A stretch of DNA of 18,034 nucleotides from Jaenimonas drosophilae (Eukaryota > Euglenozoa > Kinetoplastea > Trypanosomatida > Trypanosomatidae). Below the pieces are notes generated by a model. The model searched no databases, was not told the DNA's origin, and was given only the letters and a program-made list of their open reading frames with translations. The stretch is from positions 1-18,034 of the forward strand of contig JASAON010001375.1 of assembly GCA_030849065.1 (NCBI GenBank). Direction: 5' to 3'. Both the position numbers and the translations under genes were made by a program. Below are positions 8,801 through 17,637 of the stretch, piece after piece. Positions within the stretch are counted from its first letter, which is position 1, and every line of letters begins with the position of its first letter.

Positions 8801-11800
8801 GGGGTTGCGCGCCGAACTTCTCCTTGGCAGGCATGTTGAGGTCTTCAATGAGGCAAATCATGCGTCGGCCACCTGGTGGGTTGCAGACCTTCTTGGAGCG
8901 GTGCTCCATGCGGCCTTCAATGATGTCCTGCACGTTCTTGGCGGTGGTCTGCGCGGAGAAGTTGAGCTCCGTCGTGACGTGGGTATCGATGCTCAGTCCA
9001 CTCATCACCTGTCGGGCAATAAGAGACTTACCCGTACCCGTTGTTCCAACCAACACGAGCTGCACCTGACTACGCACAAGCTGGGAGATGATGTACTGGT
9101 AGCGAATGGTATCAATGGTGGGGACGATCTGCTTGTAGTAGGGTGTGCCCTCGGGTGGGCTGTACATCTTTTGGAGGTCTGGGTGCTCCTCCCAGTTCTT
9201 CCATCGCAGCGAGACCAGGTCTGGGAAGTACTCAAAGACGGTCTCCACGGAGGGGAAGGCAGACTCCATCTCACGAATGAAGGAGTCAAGCTTCTGGCGG
9301 GACTGGACGGTCATGGCACCGCCTGCGGACCAAATCAAGCAGAACATGGCCATCATCTTGATCTGAGGGATGTAGTTCTCGCCGGCTTGAGAGGTCTGGT
9401 AGCTGGCGCCTTCACCAGGGATGACGGGGGCGGCCGCGGTATTGGCAAGGGCATCGAACATCTTGGTGAAGGAGCGGACCGTGTTGAGGGTTGTGGTGGG
9501 TACCAAGTCGGAGCACTCCGTCTCCTTGAACTCAAGAACCTCTGAGAGGGTAGTGGAGATGAAGGCCTGGAGCTCATTGATGGTGGTATCGGGCTTCGGG
9601 GCGTTCATGGAAATCTCGAACTGGCGACGTGATCGCAGCCACGTCGTCGCAAACGGCTTCCAGCCGAGGTCCTCCATGTTGAAGTACACCATGCCGCAGC
9701 GGGACACCGTGGCAGGGGAGGCCTGAGACAGGTCCTGCACCTCAAAGAGCATCGAAACGGTTGGATTCATGCTGATACGCTCGCCAGAATTCAGGGTCAG
9801 CATCTTGTTATCATCGAGGACGGTGTTCATGGACTCAATCCATAGGGTATCCACCGGACCATCGAAGAGGAGCCACTTGTAGTTGGGGTCCGTCGCATCA
9901 CGGCAGATTTGACGCATCAAATCCGACAAGATACCATCCTTCCACTCACGGGTGGCCTGATTGTAGCTTCCGTAGAGCTCATCCATGGTGACGGACTTGG
10001 GGTTCAATAGAGACACGCGAACCGCCTCATATGGACCCTCCACCCCACTCTCCTTGAGGCGCTTCAGGGCGCCACAGAGAGTACGCCAGGTGACGGTCTT
10101 ACCTGAGCCGGTGCGACCCACGACCATGACACCGTGGCGGGTGCGCAGGGTGTCCCAGAGGTGGAGGCACTTGGTCATGATGTGTTCGTTGGCTTCGAGG
10201 TTCTCGGCGGTGAGCTCATCCCCGGTGGCGGCGCGCAGCTCCTCCAGTCCGCTTCCCTGCGGCACCACACCAGGGAAGAGATCCCCGAGCATGCCGAGGA
10301 AGAGTGGAACATCCTCCTTGACGAACTTGGGCAAGTTCATGTCCTTCATGGCCTTGAGGCAGAGCTGCGACTCCGTACCGGGGAAGTTCTCACGCTTCAA
10401 GTTACCAGCCTGCACCAACACGGCCTTGATGTTTCGGAGAGAGAAGTCGTAGTGGTCCTGCTTGGAGAGCTGCTTCTCCATGAGCTCGTAGAGGATGGAC
10501 ACCTTCTTGGACAGAGACTCTGACTCCTCAAAGCCCTCGGAGAGGAGGGTGATCTCACAAATGAGGGCGAAGTCGGGCACCATCATGGAAATGGGTCGGA
10601 GGAGGGCCTTCAAGTTGTCAGGGAGCTCAGAACGTCCAGCGTAGCCTGGGTTCATGGTGACGAAGAGACCGCAATTGACGTTGAGTGGGATTTCTGTTCC
10701 TTCAAAGAGGAAGTGCTTCTTGTGGTCGGATACGGCGGACAGGATGGAGAGAATCTGCTGCGCCACGACGGAGAGCACCTCTACCTCAATACGATTGAAC
10801 TCATCGAAGCACGACCACGCCCCGGTCTGGGCAATACCGCTGAGCATGCGGCCCACAGACTTGTAGTCCAGACCATCGGAGCAATTAAACACCATCACGT
10901 ACTTGCCAATGGCCTTACCCAGATCCTTCACGGTCTCGGTCTTGCCCGTACCAGCAGGACCTTGCGGGAGGCCGCCACGGAAGAGCTGCAACGCGGTGGT
11001 GAGGGTCATGTAGGCACGATCAGTGAGACCCGTCACGACGAGACGCCCGCTGTTGCCGAGGTACTCATAGTCATAGCGTACGACAGCACTGGTCTGGCGA
11101 ACAATGCAGATGTGGGGAATCTCACTAGGCCTCTCCGCGCGGTCATCCTCTTCCTTGTAGAAGCGGAGCTGGCGCGACCACTCAAAGTCATCGAGCTGAT
11201 GCACGCGGTTGCTGAGAATGTAGCGGAGGATGTCGCGGGAGTGCACCTCAATCGTGACGAGGGAAACGAGTTTGTTGCGTTGCAAGCGACTCTGCGGCTG
11301 ACGCACCATTTGGCAGTACTTGCGAATGAGGTTCTTCCACTTCTTGTAAATCTTATAGATGGGGGAGGTCTTGCGACGGACCAAGGAGAGACCCTTGGAG
11401 TGGAGGTCACCGTACTCCGCAATGGCCAGCTCACTCTGGTAGGTCCAGTTAATGCAAGCGGCGGTGATGAGGGCCTGGCCTTCATTCCGCTCCACCCACC
11501 CCTTGAGCTTGTCGCGGTTGATGGGACGACGGACATCATAGACGTTGGTCTGGAAGTCCTCCAGGGTTGTGTTGATGCACTTCTGCACCGTCTCACGCAT
11601 CTTGTCCTCGACCTTCTTGAGCCAGTTCTCCACAGTGAGGCCCTCAATCTGCACAGCAGGGGAGTAGGGCACACACTCGCCATCGGCGGCAGACATGCCA
11701 TCGGCCACGATGCGGTTGCGAACGGGCTTGAGGCTGAGTTGGTAGAGCCCCTCGAAGCACTTGCGGAGATGGGGCTGCACCTTCTGTGGCTCCTTCGAGT

Positions 11801-14800
11801 GACCCAGGATTTCGAGCAAATCGTCGTTGGAGAGGAAGTAGAAACGAGGGAAGACACGTCGGCGGTCCTCGAGGAAGCCCTCAAGGCTCTTCTGGATCAT
11901 CTCCAGATCGGAGTTCATGCTGTTGAGCTGATCGAGCAGTGCATCACGTCGGGTGCCACGAATGACGTTGGGATCGTTGATCAAGCGTGCAATGATGGTC
12001 AACCACTGGCCGTGGATGGAATCAAACTTCTTGGATTCCGCCACGAGCTTGCGCTTGATGTCCTCGCTGCCAATGAAGATGTTTTCGAGGTACATCCACT
12101 TGGTCTGGACGGTGAGGAGAGCCTCAATCGTATCCGCCACGATGGAGAGCGTCTGCTCCCACTGGAGCACCTTGGGTCGGAAGCTGTCCACGAAGCGGGA
12201 CATCTTCATGCCACTCAGAAGCATCAGGTGCTCCGTCAGTGCGGTGTTGATGTCGTCCACAGCAGAGATCTTGTGATAGCCCTGGTGAGGCTCAATGAGG
12301 AAGGAGGTGTCATCCCAGAACACGCGGATCTTCTCCAAGTCCGTCTCGATCTTCAGCTCCTCACGCGCAGACACGGCCAAGTTGGAGATGTACTCCGCCT
12401 GCGCCTCCACGTGGGCATCCATCAAGTTCTGGAGGCAGAAGGCCTCATCGTCAATGTCGAAGACCGTATCGAGTTGCATCTTGAGCAGCTCCCAATGACG
12501 TGGTCGGATGGCAGGGGTGCGAAGATCATCAATGATGGGGAGAATCTTCTTCATGAGGTCAATGTCGTCCTTGAGCTGAACCCACACCTCAAGACGCTCC
12601 ATTTCGCGACGAAGACGCATCACCTCTCGACGAATCATTTCGAGGCCCTCGAGCATCTTCTCGCTGTTCAGCTTCATAAAGTACATTCCCTTCCAGGTGG
12701 CACACTTGGAGCGCCAGTCCTCTACGAGCTCCCAGATGCTGCGCAGCTGCTTCAGCTGGGCTTCGGCGGCGGTCAAGTCATCCAGCACGGGCTTCTCCAG
12801 TTGGAAGATCTCAATACCCTGTTGGAGCTCCTGCTCCTTCTCACGAAGGGCAGCCACACGACGTTCAAAGGCCTCCAGCTGACTCTTGGCTTCCACAACG
12901 GTGAGCTTCCAGGCGGTTGGGGCCTCCTCACGCACCTGCTGATTGAGGGCAAAACTGTTGCTGATGAGGGCGCGAAGGTCCGTCTCCACATCATGACGGA
13001 ACTGCTCCTTGTACTTGTCGAGGAGCTTGCGTGCAGCACCGAGCTCCAGGGTGTAGTCCTCAAAGGCCTCATCGAGAGTGTCGCAACGAAGAATGTCTTC
13101 GGGGTCAACCTCACCAAAATTGTACTTCTCATTCATGATGAGGGCGAACTTGTCCGCCAACGGGCCAAACTTGGCCGCAATGACATTCACCTCATCCAGT
13201 GAGGTGCCGCACCAACGAATCTGTTCGCAGAGCTGATCGAGTGTCTTGGGCTCCCGCGTGAGTCCCTCAATTGTGGCCTGGAAGTTGTTGTAGATGGTGT
13301 CGAGCTCCTGCTTCGCCTCGGCGTACAGGAGTCCATGATAGTGCTTGATAACGAGCTGGCACTGCACACGGAAGGTCTCCTTCATCTGCGTGAAGTCGAG
13401 CTGGAGGAAGAGAACATCCGCAAAGACCTCCTGCTTCTCAATGCCTTCGCGGCGTTGTGCCACATTGTCCATGTTGATGCGGTAGTCCTCCAGCTTCCAG
13501 CCTTGCTTAATACGGCGATCCTGCTTCTGCGTCGTCCACAGGTTGTCCGTGGTGGAGCTCTGGTGGAGCTGCCACGTTTGGTTAAGCTTGTCGCGCACCT
13601 TCTCGCTGATGCTGTCAAAGGATTCATGGATGCGTCGCAGGGAGAGAATGGCATCCTGATCGCCAGTCATGTACTCGTAGTAGGATCCACGAAGTGCCAA
13701 ACTGTCGTTGTCGCGGTTTTCGTAGTGGACAGGGGCGATGTTCTCCTCGATGAGCTCCTCCTCCACCTCCGCATCGATTCGCTCCTTCAGCGACTCCTCT
13801 AGGCGAGGAAGGTTCCGCACAGTACCAATGATGGACTTGCACGTCTCATTCACCATCACGGACAGAGTCTGCACTGATGGGACGGCGTGAATGACGGGTT
13901 GGGTTTCGTCCTCGACGCAGATGACAACATCGAGGCGGAAGATCTTCTCATCCATGCGATCCTCACTCGATTCCAGCGGCAGTGCGCGCTCGACCGTGAG
14001 CAGAGATCGCTTGACCATGGCTTTGAGCGCCTCCTCCACCTTCAGCTCCACCTTCTCCACGAAGCTGTGCCACTCCTTGCGTACGGAGGAGTCCTGTTCG
14101 TAGTCCTCGCGGAAGTAGCGGAAGAGGGCGTAGAGCTTGTCCACAATGAGCCCGTTAATCTTGAGCAGCTTGCCCGTGATGATCTCCCGGTACTGCTCCT
14201 GCTTCTCCAGGAACACGTCGGGGTGGTAGATCTTCTTCTTCTCAAAGATGACGGCCAGAGTGTCCGCCATGATGCGGCAGTGGTGCTCAATGAAGACACC
14301 ACTGTACTTGTAGTCATCAACCATACCCTGCACACGCTCTGTCTGCACACGGCACTCACGCACGAAGTACTCAACAATACCCTGTGAGTTCCACCACAAC
14401 TTGTTCATGCCAGGAAGGAATTTCGTGTCCAAGAACTGCAGCCGTAGCGCAAAGAGTCGGAGCTCTGACTTGGAGAGGGAGAGGACGACGTTGTTGTGGC
14501 CGCGGGCGACGAGGGCCACGTTCTCACGGAAGACACGAAGACGGTCTTCCTTGGTGCAGATGTCCATCACATGAGAAGGTACAGGCTCACCCAACCTCTG
14601 CCAGTAGCGCACCTCTTCAAATAGGAGGAGGAGCTCCTTGGCAAAGTTAACATCGTAGAGCGGAGGATTCTCGACGCTCTTGCCGGTGTTGTGGCGCTTC
14701 ACGAGTAGGAAGCGATCTAGGTACTCAGCCGGCTTGAGTGGGACGTTGACCTTCCACTGAACGTATTGCTGATGCGCGCTCTCACGCATCGAGCGCTCTA

Positions 14801-17105
14801 GACGATCAAAGAGCTGCAAGGTCTCCTCCTTCTCAATGCTGTCAGGCAGGTAGTAGCAGCGGCGCAGGGATTGGTAGTCGTCCGTGATGAAGTCGGCGTT
14901 GTTCACGGCCCAGAATCCGTGTCCTGCAGATGGTGGGTGGAGGTAAAAGATGGGGGGCTTGCGGTTGAAGAAGCGCTGAATCTCGCCCTGAACCATCTTG
15001 AGGTTGTCCATGAAAAGGCGGAAGACGCGGTCCTTGCTGCGGTCAAGCTGAATGAGGAGCTCTTCGCTGCGACTCACGAGGTAGAAGGCCTCAATGTACT
15101 CGGAACCGGCTGCGACGGTCGCAACGCTGTCAAAGGCGGCCGTGATGATTTGCTGCATCATCATGGTGAGGTTGTCAATGTCTCCCTTCAGTGAGCGGAA
15201 GTCGTCCACCCACTTGGTGGACTTCACGTCGAGGATGTCGTAGTCCAAATTGCGCAGGAACTCCATCTTGGCCTTGAAGGCACGTTGAATGTCCATGAGC
15301 TGAGACTCAATCTCAGGACCCTTGTTGCCACTGAAGGTGGGCAGCTTGCCTTCAAAGAGCTTCTCTGGGGCGAGGGTGGTGTTGTCAAGGCCTGGGACGT
15401 GCAGCACTGAGCCATTGGGGATCTCCTCACGGCCGGTGCCGGAGGAATTGCGTGTGCGGTTGGCACCATGGCGGCTAGAGCGTGGCGTCTTCGTCTCTGA
15501 CTGAAGACCCTTGAAACCAAACTGAAGTTGGCCGCGACATATTTCTTGCAGATTCTGACAGCGATGGCGCACGAAGCCGTCAATCTCATTGAGGAAGGAG
15601 TCATCCAGGTCAAGCTTCTCGCCCTTCTCCACGCGGAAGCGACGACGTGTTGCGGCAAGCATCAGCCGGCACTCCTTCATCCATGCCTCGCCAGCCTTCA
15701 CACTGTCTTGGAGGGCGGCCATACTTTCAAGGACATCACCGCGGAGGATGGAGGGCACATCCACCTTGGAACTGCAGCGACGGATGATCTCGTTCGACAC
15801 CATGCGCAAAAGACGGCAAAAGCGTTCCTTCTTGTAGCTCTTGGAGTACATCAAGATGAGCTGCGCGTTGATGAGAATATCATTGACGAGAGCAGGAATC
15901 TGCTTGGGTTCGGCCTCCGCCAGCTTCTCGCAGGGCTCAATGAGTGTGCTGAGGAAGCGAAGGTTGTCAAATGCTTCCTCCGTCCCGCGCTCGATGTCGG
16001 CACGAAGGTTCAGAAAGGGCTCAAGGTAGTAGAAGGACTTCGCCTCACGGAGTACCCCGACAATGGCACTCACGTCAGCTCGGTTGAGCTGCATGCGGAT
16101 GTTGCCCAAATCTCGTGCGCGCGCACGCCAGTAGCCAATCTCCTGCAGTGGACCCGCATCATCGTCGGAGGTTCCTGCGTCCTTCTCCCCAACCACCTCC
16201 TTAATCTGCCGCGTCCAGTGGATCACTGTGGCCTCGTAGCGCTGAACGAGCTCACGGTCGGTGTGGGCCTCCACCATATCCACCGCCGCCAAGTCATTGG
16301 GCACGTAGAGCACCGTCCGACCCTTGAGACGATGCACATCCTCCACCATGGTTGCCATGAAGCGGTGGAGAGAGGTTTGGACGTCCTTCTCAATACTCGT
16401 GGGCCAGCGATTAAGCAGCAGTGTTGGCACCATCACCTGCCGCAGACTGCGGAGGAAGCTATCAAGAAAGTTGGTTCCACGGCAGCATCCCCAAATGATG
16501 GCCGTGTCCATGTTCTCTGGCACGAGGGCCTTCTCAGGATCAAGACGGATGAAGTAGAGCAGATCGGGGGTCTTGCCGTGAAGATTCTCGCGGGTGGCAT
16601 AGTGAGGAACCCCCACCGTAATGTGCAGTTCCGTCGTCTCCGTCACGACGGGCTCCGCCGTGCCTCCTTGGAAGGTCCCACTTTGTTGGTAGTTGCCGCT
16701 GAGGTCGCGTGGACTGCTGTCTTCTTCATCAGCCCCAGACTCCACGAGGCCTTCTTCGCTCACTGCCTTGGATGCGCTGCCACGCCGGGCAGCACGGTCG
16801 GCGCTGGTCTCCTCAAAGTGTGGGGATTGATCCTTGCGCACACGCTTACGCTTCTTCACGTTGGCGTAGTAGACGAAGATGGTGCGATAGTTCTCATCAC
16901 CAACGAGGAACTCACCGAGGACGTGGCGGTGTTGTGAGTTCAGCTCCGTCTCTGGATTGATGCGCAGCTGCTCTTGAAAGCGGCGGAGAATCCATAGGTA
17001 GCACTCAGGGTGGGCTTCTGGAATCATCGCGCTCTCTGCCGCAGCCTTCGCCTGCGCGTGGATGTGCGCGGCGTTCTTCTCCATCGCTGCAGCAATGGCA
17101 GACAT
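2895..17105 (-). CDS. Axonemal dynein heavy chain, DNAH2 / inner-arm I1 (dynein f) beta type
   Basis: Complete 4736-residue flagellar motor ATPase, intronless, ending in TAG. Domains in order: N-terminal tail (about 180-830, including GPLQEIGYWRARARDL near 318), linker (about 1450-1870), AAA1 with GPAGTGKT at 2049-2056 and CFDEFNR near 2098, AAA2 GRTGSGKT at 2330-2337, AAA3 GTTGTGKS at 2687-2694, AAA4 GLGGSGRN at 3045-3052, stalk coiled coils (about 3280-3395 and 3511-3580) around the microtubule-binding tip, degenerate AAA5 and AAA6 (about 3665 and 4180), and a C-terminal domain ending KRGTALLLSTDQ. NCSDGLDYKSVGRM, the GQHANADIASRI segment and the C-terminal YECPLYMYP...RGTALL pattern point to DNAH2 rather than outer-arm chains. 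In the I1 complex this chain shapes flagellar bending. All AAA1-AAA3 Walker motifs look intact. It is longer than the roughly 4400 residues I expect for DNAH2. Extra low-complexity sequence is at about 82-155 and 534-570. An in-frame TGA (17117-17115) four codons upstream supports this start. Confidence 0.93.
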   Translation of the reverse strand: MSAIAAAMEKNAAHIHAQAKAAAESAMIPEAHPECYLWILRRFQEQLRINPETELNSQHRHVLGEFLVGDENYRTIFVYYANVKKRKRVRKDQSPHFEETSADRAARRGSASKAVSEEGLVESGADEEDSSPRDLSGNYQQSGTFQGGTAEPVVTETTELHITVGVPHYATRENLHGKTPDLLYFIRLDPEKALVPENMDTAIIWGCCRGTNFLDSFLRSLRQVMVPTLLLNRWPTSIEKDVQTSLHRFMATMVEDVHRLKGRTVLYVPNDLAAVDMVEAHTDRELVQRYEATVIHWTRQIKEVVGEKDAGTSDDDAGPLQEIGYWRARARDLGNIRMQLNRADVSAIVGVLREAKSFYYLEPFLNLRADIERGTEEAFDNLRFLSTLIEPCEKLAEAEPKQIPALVNDILINAQLILMYSKSYKKERFCRLLRMVSNEIIRRCSSKVDVPSILRGDVLESMAALQDSVKAGEAWMKECRLMLAATRRRFRVEKGEKLDLDDSFLNEIDGFVRHRCQNLQEICRGQLQFGFKGLQSETKTPRSSRHGANRTRNSSGTGREEIPNGSVLHVPGLDNTTLAPEKLFEGKLPTFSGNKGPEIESQLMDIQRAFKAKMEFLRNLDYDILDVKSTKWVDDFRSLKGDIDNLTMMMQQIITAAFDSVATVAAGSEYIEAFYLVSRSEELLIQLDRSKDRVFRLFMDNLKMVQGEIQRFFNRKPPIFYLHPPSAGHGFWAVNNADFITDDYQSLRRCYYLPDSIEKEETLQLFDRLERSMRESAHQQYVQWKVNVPLKPAEYLDRFLLVKRHNTGKSVENPPLYDVNFAKELLLLFEEVRYWQRLGEPVPSHVMDICTKEDRLRVFRENVALVARGHNNVVLSLSKSELRLFALRLQFLDTKFLPGMNKLWWNSQGIVEYFVRECRVQTERVQGMVDDYKYSGVFIEHHCRIMADTLAVIFEKKKIYHPDVFLEKQEQYREIITGKLLKINGLIVDKLYALFRYFREDYEQDSSVRKEWHSFVEKVELKVEEALKAMVKRSLLTVERALPLESSEDRMDEKIFRLDVVICVEDETQPVIHAVPSVQTLSVMVNETCKSIIGTVRNLPRLEESLKERIDAEVEEELIEENIAPVHYENRDNDSLALRGSYYEYMTGDQDAILSLRRIHESFDSISEKVRDKLNQTWQLHQSSTTDNLWTTQKQDRRIKQGWKLEDYRINMDNVAQRREGIEKQEVFADVLFLQLDFTQMKETFRVQCQLVIKHYHGLLYAEAKQELDTIYNNFQATIEGLTREPKTLDQLCEQIRWCGTSLDEVNVIAAKFGPLADKFALIMNEKYNFGEVDPEDILRCDTLDEAFEDYTLELGAARKLLDKYKEQFRHDVETDLRALISNSFALNQQVREEAPTAWKLTVVEAKSQLEAFERRVAALREKEQELQQGIEIFQLEKPVLDDLTAAEAQLKQLRSIWELVEDWRSKCATWKGMYFMKLNSEKMLEGLEMIRREVMRLRREMERLEVWVQLKDDIDLMKKILPIIDDLRTPAIRPRHWELLKMQLDTVFDIDDEAFCLQNLMDAHVEAQAEYISNLAVSAREELKIETDLEKIRVFWDDTSFLIEPHQGYHKISAVDDINTALTEHLMLLSGMKMSRFVDSFRPKVLQWEQTLSIVADTIEALLTVQTKWMYLENIFIGSEDIKRKLVAESKKFDSIHGQWLTIIARLINDPNVIRGTRRDALLDQLNSMNSDLEMIQKSLEGFLEDRRRVFPRFYFLSNDDLLEILGHSKEPQKVQPHLRKCFEGLYQLSLKPVRNRIVADGMSAADGECVPYSPAVQIEGLTVENWLKKVEDKMRETVQKCINTTLEDFQTNVYDVRRPINRDKLKGWVERNEGQALITAACINWTYQSELAIAEYGDLHSKGLSLVRRKTSPIYKIYKKWKNLIRKYCQMVRQPQSRLQRNKLVSLVTIEVHSRDILRYILSNRVHQLDDFEWSRQLRFYKEEDDRAERPSEIPHICIVRQTSAVVRYDYEYLGNSGRLVVTGLTDRAYMTLTTALQLFRGGLPQGPAGTGKTETVKDLGKAIGKYVMVFNCSDGLDYKSVGRMLSGIAQTGAWSCFDEFNRIEVEVLSVVAQQILSILSAVSDHKKHFLFEGTEIPLNVNCGLFVTMNPGYAGRSELPDNLKALLRPISMMVPDFALICEITLLSEGFEESESLSKKVSILYELMEKQLSKQDHYDFSLRNIKAVLVQAGNLKRENFPGTESQLCLKAMKDMNLPKFVKEDVPLFLGMLGDLFPGVVPQGSGLEELRAATGDELTAENLEANEHIMTKCLHLWDTLRTRHGVMVVGRTGSGKTVTWRTLCGALKRLKESGVEGPYEAVRVSLLNPKSVTMDELYGSYNQATREWKDGILSDLMRQICRDATDPNYKWLLFDGPVDTLWIESMNTVLDDNKMLTLNSGERISMNPTVSMLFEVQDLSQASPATVSRCGMVYFNMEDLGWKPFATTWLRSRRQFEISMNAPKPDTTINELQAFISTTLSEVLEFKETECSDLVPTTTLNTVRSFTKMFDALANTAAAPVIPGEGASYQTSQAGENYIPQIKMMAMFCLIWSAGGAMTVQSRQKLDSFIREMESAFPSVETVFEYFPDLVSLRWKNWEEHPDLQKMYSPPEGTPYYKQIVPTIDTIRYQYIISQLVRSQVQLVLVGTTGTGKSLIARQVMSGLSIDTHVTTELNFSAQTTAKNVQDIIEGRMEHRSKKVCNPPGGRRMICLIEDLNMPAKEKFGAQPPLELLRQWVDNGYWYDRNTRARRQVNDMQLLCCMTFGRPDITERLMSKLNVINVTFPSENVITKIFSSILENRFATYPDLKPLVDNVVKATIETYMKVSTDLLPIPSKSHYLFNLRDLSKVFQGIFSCHLESLTCKEHLVALWMHECQRVFSDRMNDTNDMAWFKQLINDKLNNIFQTKWTNVMKARSKEARGQPVNESESPIFVDFLDGEYEEMAKYRLAPSLEFLRQKVEDGLDLFNTEPGSRQMNLVFFTDALEHLCRIHRIIRQPRGNALLVGLGGSGRNSLTRLATYLAGYSIFTIEIHKKYDSDRFHDDLRTLYKACGVKRQQKVFYFCDNQIMHVSFLEDLNNMLSSGEVPNLFQKDDLQQIRDDVHKLALLNGYRDTPDDLYNFFVDQARQHLHLVVAMSPAHKEFRARLRQFPALVSCTSIDWFAAWPNDALKEVGLRYLKETREKNESDELLDTICDVFVYMHDTTSTRSIQMLEQIRRYNYVTPSSYLDLVRGFRNMLTSKREDILDQRDKLANGMSKLEETKVTVSQMTEELKVQDARLQEKSAEVEKATESIQARQHVAEEQQTLVASEKIKIEQTKRVALQDQAEAQADLDRAMPTLLEAQAALDKLRDEDINEMKSYKTPAPMIRTVMEAVQTTLKRKTTWDEAKKSLSEPKKFIELLKTLHTREEYDLTDQKLLNAVEKYVVMPKFTQKDAEAVSRAAGGLCQWVRAIYQYGNIYKEVRPKILKNENAQQKVRAQEEMLRQKEEKLQRIIDEVRQLEADLQANIDEKNRLMEEARITQDKLRRAMIIVDGLENERDRWTDSIAKYDLALTNLNGDALMACGFMSYCGAFTADFRQLLWQSWLKEVKRVQLPMSRNFDFVDFLVDPTEVREWQQAGLPGDDFSRENGTIVTCGPRYPLMIDPQQQAIKWVKRMERDNGLKVIDPKQADFQKTVEYAVQFGCPLLLQDVLEEIDPILDPLMSRAVVMKGNRQMVKIGDNYVDYNDNFKLYITTRMANPHYTPETCTKVCLLNFAVKEQGLEEQLLKIVVEKEKPELEHDNEQLILDTAAAKKETKRLEDEILNLLNNSNTSLLENQKLIDTLQSAKITAANIKEQLASAEITAEKIFSAREEYRDCARRASILFFVLADLGAIDAMYQFALDSYIVLFQSSIKKSAEKIVAHTIEERIKILNDWHTGAVYNNTCRGLFEHHKLLFAFHMTMRILQAQGKVNLEEYVFLMRGGQVLDKQGRLPNPAASWLSERSWDHILELEKLTNFHGVATHFEQQPDSWKRWFLLERPEEADLPDEWHTRCADNYVQKMIFVRCLRPDRVVFMVYEFIETQLGAQFVDPPPFNLKDTFDESTNTIPLIFVLSAGVDPTNQLSAMAQREGRTLKTLALGQGQGDNAKHAIQECSQTGGWVFLANCHLMVSWLVELEKIIDDLADQNPHREFRLWLSSVPTPQFPIGILQRSIKMTTEPPKGIKANMLRLLNNFSEDDFAEKSMEHPVIYRNLLFALCFFHSVLLERRKFGTLGYNVVYDFTYSDFEVSENIIDLYVNHMSGDTAEDVPFVTIRYLIAEASYGGRVTDDWDRRVLNTYMAQYMCLNTVAMERYPLASAEEYCIPAECNTVQSYKEECFQLPITDPPEAFGQHANADIASRIAESTALLENLISVNATLARGGGNSANSSRQVSQEDMCMDILASLDEPNKAAIPQLIDYDAIFEATNEDRQNALNTCLLQEIQRYNILLKKIHRQKAELRRAVKGEIVMSEELEGIFNSLLLGRVPVLWTSAYPSIKPLASWSVDLVDRIEQMKLWGQRTPTVFWLSGFTYPTGFLKSLQQQQARTEQISIDQYDWEFIVLPSEERTIVHRPKKGAFIRGIYLEGAGWDGELNSLCEPNPMELIVQMPIIHFKPKLRTGKPKPSTVYECPLYMYPVRTGTRERPSYVVAVDLESGEAVPEHYTKRGTALLLSTDQ

Positions 17106-17601
17106 GGTCAGTGGTCACGTCAAAGAAAAAGTTCAGTGCTCCAAATCCTCTCCCTGTTCGACTTACACGCACGTACTTCGTCTGAGGAGTACAGGTGTGT
17201 TGCCAACCTTGCTACGAGGGGTGTAGGAAGGATGAATGGTAGCTCTATGTACACAAGACAAAAAGAATGGTGTTGTTTCCCCTTCAGAATACCTCAACCC
17301 AAGAGTACCTCTGTGCAACGATGGGTAGCGTTGGTAGTGTTGGTTCTATCAGTTGTGTGGACGGCAATACACACAAGAAGAACACTGGCACACACACACA
17401 CACGCACACGCTGCTGCACGACCGGTATATCCTTTGGATGGATGGAGGCTGTGGAGGCTGAAGGGAGTAGCTGTACAAGCTAGCAGCACTCGTCCACCGT
17501 TGAGGTAGGTGGTCGGTCTGCGATGGTCTCCTGGTAAGTTGATCCCCGATAAGAAGGATCCCCAACAGTGCCAGGAGAGGCCACACACTATGAAAAATAA
17601 C
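17106..17601 (-). promoter_or_regulatory. Probable long 5' UTR of dynein, free of ATG
   Basis: No ATG occurs on the minus strand from 17660 down to the dynein start, while the plus strand of 17106-17660 has 13. An AG at 17602-17601 follows a strong pyrimidine tract, so the mature leader may be about 495 nt. Other AGs after weaker tracts (17246-17245, 17213-17212 and 17183-17182) would give leaders of about 80-140 nt. The region also holds a TG/CA tract. No gene is supported here: the longest minus-strand frame (17658-17284) has no ATG. Confidence 0.55.
17389..17409. repeat. CA/TG dinucleotide tract
   Basis: A nearly perfect CA run (plus strand) with one G interruption. It reads as TG repeats in the predicted dynein leader. 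Such tracts are common in kinetoplastid intergenic DNA. Confidence 0.75.
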
Positions 17602-17637
17602 TACAACCAAATGACGAAGTGAAGGAGAGACGATGAT
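17601..17637 (-). promoter_or_regulatory. Predicted trans-splice signal of dynein (distal candidate)
   Basis: On the minus strand a C/T-rich tract at 17637-17611 is followed by a short T-rich stretch and AG at 17602-17601. It is the strongest tract upstream of dynein and lies exactly at the upper border of the ATG-free region, which favours it over nearer acceptors. Confidence 0.45.

Noticed and set aside
10713..13202. 829-codon plus-strand open frame (and similar long plus-strand frames across 3090-16937)
   Set aside because: It lies exactly in register opposite the dynein codons, has no recognisable domain, and is explained by avoidance of TTA, CTA and TCA in the sense gene.
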